From positions 558,001-622,000 of the forward strand of contig CAVRLX010000009.1 in NCBI GenBank assembly GCA_963721725.1: DNA of 64,000 nt, in the 5' to 3' direction. The notes beneath the pieces were generated by a model that did no database searches, was not told where the DNA came from, and worked only from the letters and a program-made list of their open reading frames with translations. This document shows positions 29,570 to 36,195 of this stretch, in pieces (positions within the stretch are counted from its first letter, which is position 1; every line of letters starts with the position of its first letter). The translations under genes were made by a program, and so were the position numbers. This stretch comes from RI-153 sp963721725 (GTDB taxonomy: Bacteria; Chloroflexota; Anaerolineae; Caldilineales; Caldilineaceae).

Positions 29570-29622
29570 GGGCATACTTTGCAGAAAGGGCGGGTGGAGC
29601 GCCAGGGTTAGCTGTAACGTGA

Positions 29623-29668
29623 TTCGTGGTGCATGATTCGTGTTGGGACACGAATCATGCACCACGAA
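29623..29668. repeat. Perfect 21-bp inverted repeat
   Basis: TTCGTGGTGCATGATTCGTG (29623 on) pairs perfectly over 21 bp with 29648-29668, loop of 4 bases (TGGG). It lies between the GlgC-like stop (29703) and the PurU start. A degenerate relative, ACGAATCATGATCCACGAAG, is near 191-210. Could stall or end transcription from the GlgC-like gene. Confidence 0.75.
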
Positions 29669-29702
29669 GATAAACCGAACCACTCAGGCCGGCAAACGTG
29701 GG

Positions 29703-30962
29703 TTAGCGCAGATCCTTGCCCAGCTCTTTGCCGCTGCGGAAGGTTTTGGTCTTACCAAAAGCTTTGTCGGTGCTAAAAGGATGCACAACCACGTTGCGCC
29801 CAATCGTAATGCCTTCGGGAACTTGGCTGCCCTTGCCAATCAATGTAATGCCCGTGTTCAGCCCCCCAAAGGTGGCGTTGGGGGTATTGTCCTCGCCATG
29901 TCCCACTTTGGCCCCCGCACCAATGCGTACATCTTTGTCAATGATGCAGCGTTCCACCACGGCGCCGGCTTCGATCCAGGTGTCGCTGAGAATTACGCTA
30001 TCTTTGACGACGGCGCCCTCGGCCACGCGCACGCCGGGCGAAAGCACGCTGCGCTCCACGGTTCCGTCGATCTGGCAACCGTTGGACAGTAATGTGCCGT
30101 CTACATCGGCCTTTGGCCCCAGGCGCACGGGGGCGCGCTCTTCGCTGCGCGTGTGGATGATCCATTCGGGATCGTAGAGATCCATAGCCGGATCTTCGGC
30201 CAGCAGATTCATATTGGCTTCCCAATAGGCTTGTACTGTGCTGGCATCGGCCCAATAGCCCTGATAGATAAAGGCCTGGACATTGTGCGACTGCCCGTTG
30301 ATGATGGCGGGCAGCAGATCGCGGCCAAAGTCGTCATAATCGTGCGCTTCTAGTTGCTCGATTAAAAAGGCTTTGTCAAAGACATATACCCCCATGGAGG
30401 CCAGATTCTTCTGGGTGCGGCGCGGCTTCTCCTGAAAATCGGTGATCTGACCGTCGGACCCCACCGAGACGATGCCAAAGCGGTGGGTTTCGTGGACGGT
30501 GACCCGGCGCACCGCTACCGTGACACCGGCCCCGGTCTGCATATGCTGTTCAATAAAGGGGCGATAGTCCATGCGATAGATATGTTTGCCCGACAGGATC
30601 AGCACATGCTCTTCGGGCTGATCTTTGACGAAATCCAGATTGCGGCGCACAGCATCCGCCGAGCCACGCTGCCAATCGCCATATTGGCCGCCAGTGTAGG
30701 GTTGGAGCAGACGCACGCCGCCGCTGGCCCGATCCAGATCCCAGGGCTTGCCAATGGCGATGTGATCGTTGAGACTGCGCGGGCGATACTGCGTCAGCAC
30801 GGCGACGTTATAGACGCCACTATTGACACAATTGCTTAGCGAAAAGTCGATGAGCCGAAACTTGCCACCAAAGGGCACCGATGGTTCCGCCCGTGTCTCT
30901 GTCAACATGCTGAGATCGGGGTTGTCACCGCCGGCCATGATCATTGCAAATGCTTGAGCCAT
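29703..30962 (-). CDS. GlgC-like ADP-glucose pyrophosphorylase paralogue lacking catalytic residues (probable regulatory subunit)
   Basis: 419 residues, same two domains as GlgC: nucleotidyltransferase domain with RLIDFSLSNCVNSGVYNVAV and RPRSLNDHIAIGKPWDLDRA, then left-handed beta-helix repeats (VAEGAVVKDSVILSDTWIEA). In the catalytic site, though, the normal Gly/Arg loop GGxGxRL is GGDNPDLS, and the usual ARAKPAVPF is TRAEPSVPF (Lys to Glu). The catalytic Asp motif SGDHIY is SGKHIY, so the Asp is replaced by Lys. The Glc-1-P block FQEKPR is kept. This argues for a non-catalytic, allosteric subunit like the plant large subunit or Firmicutes GlgD, working with the intact gene next to it. ATG 30962 follows GAGGAACGATA. 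Confidence 0.85.
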   Translation of the reverse strand: MAQAFAMIMAGGDNPDLSMLTETRAEPSVPFGGKFRLIDFSLSNCVNSGVYNVAVLTQYRPRSLNDHIAIGKPWDLDRASGGVRLLQPYTGGQYGDWQRGSADAVRRNLDFVKDQPEEHVLILSGKHIYRMDYRPFIEQHMQTGAGVTVAVRRVTVHETHRFGIVSVGSDGQITDFQEKPRRTQKNLASMGVYVFDKAFLIEQLEAHDYDDFGRDLLPAIINGQSHNVQAFIYQGYWADASTVQAYWEANMNLLAEDPAMDLYDPEWIIHTRSEERAPVRLGPKADVDGTLLSNGCQIDGTVERSVLSPGVRVAEGAVVKDSVILSDTWIEAGAVVERCIIDKDVRIGAGAKVGHGEDNTPNATFGGLNTGITLIGKGSQVPEGITIGRNVVVHPFSTDKAFGKTKTFRSGKELGKDLR

Positions 30963-31069
30963 TATCGTTCCTCATTCGTAATTGGGGATTGGCGAGTGGA
31001 TATGAGAGAGTGGATATGGGTGTCGGTGAATGACCAACAAGCCAGTCTCCAATATCCAATCTCTAATCT

Positions 31070-32327
31070 CTAAATTGTCATGCCGTCTTTGACCAGCCCA
31101 TCTTCAGGAAAATCGCGTGGGCCGCGGTCGCTGTTGATCAACACGTTGCAGCCGATTCTGGCCCCGTCGGGGATGTCGGCATTCTTGCCAATCACGGTGA
31201 TGCCCGCAAACAGCTTGTCGGGCATGCGCTCATTGGGCACAGCCGGATCGCCCAAGCCAATCTGCGCGCCGGCCCCAATGACCACCTGTTTGTCGATGAC
31301 CGCCCGCTCCACATGGGCGCCCGCGCCAACCCAGGTATCATTCATAAGAATACTATCCTTGACCACGGCACCGGGGCTAATGTAGACGCCGGGGCTAAGC
31401 ACGCTGTTGATCACGGTGCCGCGCACCACACAGCCATTGGAAACCATACTTTGGTTGATCCGGGCCTGGGGGCCACTTTTGACGGGCGGGCGCTCTTCGC
31501 TGCGCGTGTGCAAGGGCCATTTTTCGCTGTACAGATCCAGCGCGGGGTTGGCCTGCACCAATTCCAAATTGGTGGCCCAATATGAGTCTACCGTGCCCAC
31601 GTCCACCCAATAATCGCGGAAGCGATAGGCCAAAATCGAGTCGCCCGCCTCCAGCATGGCCGGGATCACATGTTTGCCAAAGTCGGTACGGGGCGATTGT
31701 TCGTTGCCTTCGCTCAAACGCTTCGCCAGCACGTCGGCCTTGAAAACATAGATGCCCATGGAGGCCAGATTGCCTTTGTCGCGGTCTTTGGGCTTTTCAA
31801 AAAAGGCGGTAATGTGATCTTCTTCGTCCACAGTCATGATGCCAAAGCGGTTGGTCTCTTCCAGGGGCACAGGCATCAGCGCAATGGTTAGATCGGCGTT
31901 GCGCTCCTTGTGAAACTCGATCATGGGGCGATAGTCCATTTTGTAGATATGATCGCCAGAGAGGATCACCACCGTATCGGCCCCTTGCTCGCGGATGTAG
32001 TTGAGGTTTTGATAGATGGCATCGGCTGTGCCTGCATACCAGACCTGCCCACCGCGGCCCTGATAGGGCTGCAAAATGCGCACGCCGCCGCAGCGCTCGG
32101 TCCAGATCCCAGGGCTTGCCGATGCCAATATGTTCGTTGAGGCTGTGCGGGCGATATTGAGTGAGGACACCCACGGTATAGATGCCGCTATTGACGCAAT
32201 TGCTGAGGGTAAAATCAATAATGCGGAACTTCCCGGCAAAGGGAACGGCTGGCTTGGCGCGCTTCTCCGAAAGGACAGTCAGCCGCGTACCTTCGCCACC
32301 TGCGAGAATCATGGCAACGGTTGTCAT
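31070..32327 (-). CDS. glgC: Glucose-1-phosphate adenylyltransferase, one frameshift
   Basis: Makes ADP-glucose for glycogen synthesis. Start ATG 32327 (MTTVAMILAGGEGTRLTVLS). The active site is intact: AGGEGTRL loop, SEKRAKPAVPF, catalytic Asp in VVILSGDHIYKMDYRPMIEF and Glc-1-P Lys in FFEKPKDRDKGNLASM. C-terminal beta-helix starts at VVRGTVINSVLSPGVYISPG. A single indel near 32095 breaks the frame at the GGVRILQPYQG block; the rest is in one frame to the stop at 31070. About 418 residues. Lies just upstream of the degenerate paralogue in the same direction, so both are probably made from one transcript. Confidence 0.88.
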
Positions 32328-32671
32328 GGTTACGTTTTCTTTCCTAATGGTGGCTGGACGAATAAATTCAAAACGGGCGATAGGTTGGGGATGGTCGCCT
32401 GAGCAGTCAGGAGTGCGTAGACTTCCTGCTTTCATTTTATCCTACCCTATCGCAACCAGAAATTCAACAAACTAGAAAGATTTAGTCCTCTGTTCATTGA
32501 TTTCTGGCCGGGAAACCACTCCCCTTTCAAATTACATTCTTGACACTCCTTGCGCTTTTTGAAAATCCTCTGTACGACTGCTATAATAATAAGCTGTACT
32601 TTTTGTGAGAGGTAAATTTTTATACAAACCGCCGTCACCGTGTCAATGCGGTGAGAGAATGAGGAGGAAGC
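32328..32671. other. Divergent intergenic region
   Basis: 344 bases between glgC (minus) and the unknown gene at 32672 (plus). It contains the promoter at 32559 described separately. No other gene or RNA is recognised. Confidence 0.5.
32559..32587 (+). promoter_or_regulatory. Sigma-70-type promoter for the gene at 32672
   Basis: TTGAAA (32559-32564), a 17-base spacer and a perfect TATAAT (32582-32587). The start of transcription would be near 32594, about 78 bases ahead of the GTG start at 32672. Confidence 0.7.
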
Positions 32672-34264
32672 GTGCTGCAGCGAAAAACCCAGACGGCTGC
32701 TTTCTGGCGCGATCAGTTTGAGATTACCGAGGAAGATCTTGATTTTTTCCACAATCTAATCCTCGATGCAGATCCCCCTTTGACCACTGCGCAGCTTGCT
32801 CTGCACGTTATCCAGGAATATCAGCGGCGCGAAACCAGCCGCATGGAATCCGAACTGTCTAAAGGTAAAATCTATCAGCCCGGCGAAAGCTATGGCGTGG
32901 GCCAGAAACTTGTCTTTCCGGCGCTGGATTTTGCTGTGGGCGAAGTGGTGGGAACTCGGCGCGGCCAGAATCCAGAACACGGTAACTTTGAAGTACTTCA
33001 GGTGCAAGTGGACGGCAACAGCAAAGTGCGTGAATTTGCCTCCAGCTTGCAAACGTCCCATCGGCTGAACCAGCCCAATGGGAAAGGATTGACTGAAGAA
33101 GGGGCGCTCCTTTCCAGCGCCGAGATCTATGAACTTTATCAAGAAGAGATCGAAGAGAGTCTTCTCTTTGCCCTGGAAGAAGGCGAGCGGGCGGATTCGT
33201 TTGTGGAAGTGGACAACTATTGGCTGCTTGCCGACCAACTGACAGAACTGCATGTGGGTCACCTGAACATTGCCGAAGCGCTGATCGAGATGCAAAACAA
33301 GCCCCTCTCCTCGGAGGAGATCCTGGGCGAGCTGGAAATGGACGCCGAGATTTCGCAGCGGATGCAGATGATTAGCCTCGACCATGCGTTGGGCCAGGAT
33401 GAACGTTTTGACCGCGTGGGCCGTGGCAACGAGCAATTCTGGTATCTGCGCCGGTTGGAACCCGAAGAAGCGTTGAAGGTTCCGCCGCTGCTCCGCCCGC
33501 ATATGCCCCGGTACAATCGGGCATTGCTCAGCGTGGAATTGTTGCAGTTGGAGTGGGAACTGGACGACGAATGGGGCGAGAGTGGTGTGGGCAGCGACGT
33601 ACCGTCGATTGTCCCCAGCACCAGTTTTACCCTGCTCTATCCCCATCGGCGCTATGGGACCATCCCGTTGGGCAGCCGCACGCGCAGTTTCTTCCCCAGT
33701 GGCAGCGAAGGACGTTCCATGGTCACCGTCATCGACGGGCGTTGGGGCAATCGCTATCAGGCATGGGTCAGCCACGACGGGCGCTATGTCTCCGGTCTGC
33801 GCAAGTGGATGGACGAACATGGCCTGCCCGTGGGCGCGCAGTTGACGCTGGAACGCACCAGCAACCTCGGCGAAGTCGTCATTGATTTTCGCCCGCGCCG
33901 CATGAAGCGTGAATGGTCGCGCTTCGCCAGCGCGCTGCCCAAAGATCGCTCCATCTCGTTTGAAATGAACAAAATTCAGATCTCCTGTGAATATGACGAA
34001 TACCTCGTCGTCTCCACTGAAGAAGAAAAAGCGTTGGATGCCATTCATATGGAGATCGAAAAGAGCACCATCGGCCTAGATGATATTGTGGAAAAGATTG
34101 TGCCGGAATTGACGAAACTTAGCCCACAGGGAACCGCCCACGCCAAAACCGTCTATAGCGCTGTGAATATGATCTATCGCTGTACGCCTGGCCCGGTTTT
34201 CTATGCGCTGATTAGCAATCGCATGTTCCGCGACACAGGTGGCGGTTTCTTTGCCCTGGCCTGA
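32672..34264 (+). CDS. Conserved-looking hypothetical protein (530 aa)
   Basis: GTG start at 32672 after a strong GAGGAGG site and a consensus promoter. No signal peptide or membrane segment, so cytoplasmic. N-terminus MLQRKTQTAAFWRDQFEITE contains a winged-helix-looking helical part (EEDLDFFHNLILDADPPLTT, QLALHVIQEYQRRE). A beta-rich middle follows (KLVFPALDFAVGEVVGTRRG). Then an acidic segment with LSSAEIYELYQEEIEES, and a C-terminal beta region with RSFFPSGSEGRSMVTVIDG and QAWVSHDGRYVSGLRKWMDE. I do not recognise the family. The region GEVVGTRRGQNPEHGNFEVL has an SH3- or KOW-like look. Followed by a perfect hairpin and another unknown gene in the same direction. Confidence 0.75.
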   Translation: MLQRKTQTAAFWRDQFEITEEDLDFFHNLILDADPPLTTAQLALHVIQEYQRRETSRMESELSKGKIYQPGESYGVGQKLVFPALDFAVGEVVGTRRGQNPEHGNFEVLQVQVDGNSKVREFASSLQTSHRLNQPNGKGLTEEGALLSSAEIYELYQEEIEESLLFALEEGERADSFVEVDNYWLLADQLTELHVGHLNIAEALIEMQNKPLSSEEILGELEMDAEISQRMQMISLDHALGQDERFDRVGRGNEQFWYLRRLEPEEALKVPPLLRPHMPRYNRALLSVELLQLEWELDDEWGESGVGSDVPSIVPSTSFTLLYPHRRYGTIPLGSRTRSFFPSGSEGRSMVTVIDGRWGNRYQAWVSHDGRYVSGLRKWMDEHGLPVGAQLTLERTSNLGEVVIDFRPRRMKREWSRFASALPKDRSISFEMNKIQISCEYDEYLVVSTEEEKALDAIHMEIEKSTIGLDDIVEKIVPELTKLSPQGTAHAKTVYSAVNMIYRCTPGPVFYALISNRMFRDTGGGFFALA

Positions 34265-34351
34265 TTGGTGACAGACGAAGCAGTGCCATAAAGGAAAAGT
34301 TTCTGCTTTTTGAAAAATCTTCTTGTGTGCGGCTGCGGAGTACAGAATGAC

Positions 34352-34384
34352 AAGGTGACAAGATGAATTTCATCTTGTCACCTT
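34352..34384 (+). repeat. Perfect 16-bp inverted repeat
   Basis: AAGGTGACAAGATGAA (34352-34367) and TTCATCTTGTCACCTT (34369-34384) with a one-base spacer. It stands between the unknown genes at 32672 and 34435, 50 bases before the second start. It may attenuate read-through or end the first transcript; no U tail follows. Confidence 0.65.
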
Positions 34385-34434
34385 CACGTGAATAAACTGA
34401 AATGAAGTTTATTGAGGGAACAGGAGTAAGGTTG

Positions 34435-34884
34435 ATGGTTGCAAATTTGAAGAAGGGGATTACTTGGTTTCGTCCCACAATCGATACGAAATTCCACATT
34501 GACTACGATTGGTGGACGGAAAGTGGGCGCGACTTTCGGCTCTATTTGCGCGATCAACTCTGCGCAGAATGTCGCGATCGATTTATGGACCATCGCAACA
34601 CAGAGGATGTGGATTGGGTGGACCCGGAGACCGCCGAAGTTCATCGCACCGATGCGCTGTGGGAATGTCTGCGCACCCGCTGCGCCAATGATCCCGACTA
34701 CATCAACGAGCATTTGCCGCTGGCCTCTGCCTGTTTTCGGGTCTTCCTCGCCAACGACAACACACCGCTGACCCCCAACGAGTTGAATCAACTCTTGCCC
34801 TGGCGCTCGCCGGATACGCTGTTGCGTACGCTGGGCGGGCGTGAAGTCTACTTGGGCATCCGTCCGGTGAAGGATCAGAAGTAG
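34435..34884 (+). CDS. Hypothetical protein (149 aa)
   Basis: Start ATG 34435 after GGAGTAAGG (an in-frame ATG at 34402 lacks a good site). Starts MVANLKKGITWFRPTIDTKF and has FHIDYDWWTESGRDFRLYLR. Two Cys in LCAECRDR and a later Cys in TRCANDPDY with another in ACFRVFL could bind a metal. Two acidic segments (HRNTEDVDWVDPETAEVH). C-terminus contains a helix-loop DTLLRTLGGREVYLGIRPV. No family recognised. It pairs with the 530-residue gene upstream in one transcript direction. Confidence 0.65.
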   Translation: MVANLKKGITWFRPTIDTKFHIDYDWWTESGRDFRLYLRDQLCAECRDRFMDHRNTEDVDWVDPETAEVHRTDALWECLRTRCANDPDYINEHLPLASACFRVFLANDNTPLTPNELNQLLPWRSPDTLLRTLGGREVYLGIRPVKDQK

Positions 34885-34906
34885 TCTCAGCCTAAATTAA
34901 AAGAAA

Positions 34907-34978
34907 GAAGTCGAACCTTTGCCAAAAGTTCGACTTCTAAAAAAGAGGGGGCGGAACGTCACATTTCCGTCCCCTTCT
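34907..34978. terminator. Two adjacent hairpins, bidirectional terminator
   Basis: First stem GAAGTCGAACCTTT / AAAAGTTCGACTTC at 34907-34937 (same family as 28696), followed by TAAAAAAG. Second stem AGAGGGGGCGGAA / TTTCCGTCCCCTTCT at about 34944-34978, with TTTT following on the plus strand and CTTTTTTA on the minus strand. It separates the convergent genes ending at 34884 and 34990. Confidence 0.75.
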
Positions 34979-34989
34979 TTTATGGGTAT

Positions 34990-35619
34990 CTACACCAGCG
35001 CCGATGGGCAGAGATCCGCTAGCGTACAGTGGGCACAGTCGGGCTTGCGCGCATCGCAAACGCGCCGTCCGTGGAAGATGAGCAAGTGCGAAAGGTCGAT
35101 CCAATCGGCACGGGGGACCAACGCCATGAGGTCTTCCTCAATTTTCTCTGGCGTGGTGGCCTCGGTCAACCCCAGGCGGGCGGAAAGCCGCTTGACGTGT
35201 GTATCCACCACCACACCCTCGGCTTTGCCATACCAGACCCCTAGCACGACATTGGCGGTTTTGCGCGCCACCCCGGTTAGTGTGAGCAGATTCGCCATTT
35301 CAGCGGGAACCGTGCCACCAAATTCTTGCACAATTGTCTGGCTTGCTTCTTGGATGAACCGGGCTTTTTGCCGAAAGAACCCAGCGGGGCGGATGATCTC
35401 TTCGAGGTTCGCCCGATCCGCCGTCGCCATTGCCGCCGGGCTAGGATAGTGTTGAAAGAGGCTTGGCGTGAGGCTATTGACGCGCACGTCAGTACATTGT
35501 GCCGATAAGATCGTCGCCACCAATAGCTGAAAGGCGTCGGCGTGGATCAACTCACACTCGGCGTCCGGGTGCGCTGCCCGCAGTCTTTCCATGATCTCCC
35601 CCATCCGCGCCTTCGCCAT
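34990..35619 (-). CDS. nth: Endonuclease III (DNA glycosylase/AP lyase)
   Basis: Removes oxidised pyrimidines from DNA and cuts the abasic site. 209 residues from ATG 35619 (GGAGA upstream). Helix-hairpin-helix LLTLTGVARKTANVVLG with the catalytic Lys; catalytic Asp in GVVVDTHVKRLSARLGL; C-terminal 4Fe-4S site CDARKPDCAHCTLADLC with the Cx6Cx2Cx5C spacing. Length and residues are normal. Upstream is a phosphoribosyltransferase gene in the same direction. Confidence 0.95.
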   Translation of the reverse strand: MAKARMGEIMERLRAAHPDAECELIHADAFQLLVATILSAQCTDVRVNSLTPSLFQHYPSPAAMATADRANLEEIIRPAGFFRQKARFIQEASQTIVQEFGGTVPAEMANLLTLTGVARKTANVVLGVWYGKAEGVVVDTHVKRLSARLGLTEATTPEKIEEDLMALVPRADWIDLSHLLIFHGRRVCDARKPDCAHCTLADLCPSALV

Positions 35620-35659
35620 CAAAAATTTCTCCGTGTGAATTTGCAACTCTCAATGCGCC

Positions 35660-36165
35660 TCACGAAAGCTGCGGCACAGGCCGCGCTGGCATCAGATCGC
35701 TGGAATCGTCGATCCGTTGCCAGGGATAGTAGATCCAATCCTCGCTGATGGCCCCATAGAAATCTGGCTGCTCGTTTTGAAAGATGCTTTTGCCCTGTTT
35801 CCAATGTAATACAGCCGTCTGTGCCGTGGCTCCGGTTCCTTCGACGCGGCTTTTCACGGTGACAATCGTGCGCCCACGATCCCAGATGTTGTCCACAATC
35901 AGCACCTTTTTACCCGTCAAGACTGGGTCGGCGGGGAACTGCAAAAGCGCGGCCAACTCATATCGGCGCGCACACCGGCATCCTGTGGGAAGAAGACAGA
36001 CGCCGTCAAAATGTCCTTCATGCGCAGCGCCTCGGCGATCATGCCGCCGGGGATGATGCCGCCGCGTGTGATCAGCAGCAGGGCGTCATAGGGGGTATCC
36101 AGTTGCATGATCAGTTTGCTAATTAACTCTTCCACATCGTGCCAGGAAAGATAAACCTTTTCCAT
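35660..36165 (-). CDS. Phosphoribosyltransferase, xanthine/hypoxanthine type, one frameshift
   Basis: Purine-type PRTase. ATG 36165 (MEKVYLSWHDVEELISKLIM), then YDALLLITRGGIIPGGMIAE (the hood and early strand). After an indel near 35955 the frame continues to the PRPP-binding loop KKVLIVDNIWDRGRTIVTVK, where the usual two acidic residues appear as VDN (one acidic residue replaced by Asn). End at WQRIDDSSDLMPARPVPQLS. About 165 residues. Probably salvages xanthine or guanine; specificity by family only. Cotranscribed upstream of nth. Confidence 0.8.
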
Positions 36166-36195
36166 AATCGGTCCTTTGGGTAAATCGCAGCGTTT

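Noticed and set aside
32756..34048. 430-codon frame on the minus strand
   Set aside because: Shadow of the 530-residue plus-strand gene, which has the promoter and ribosome site.
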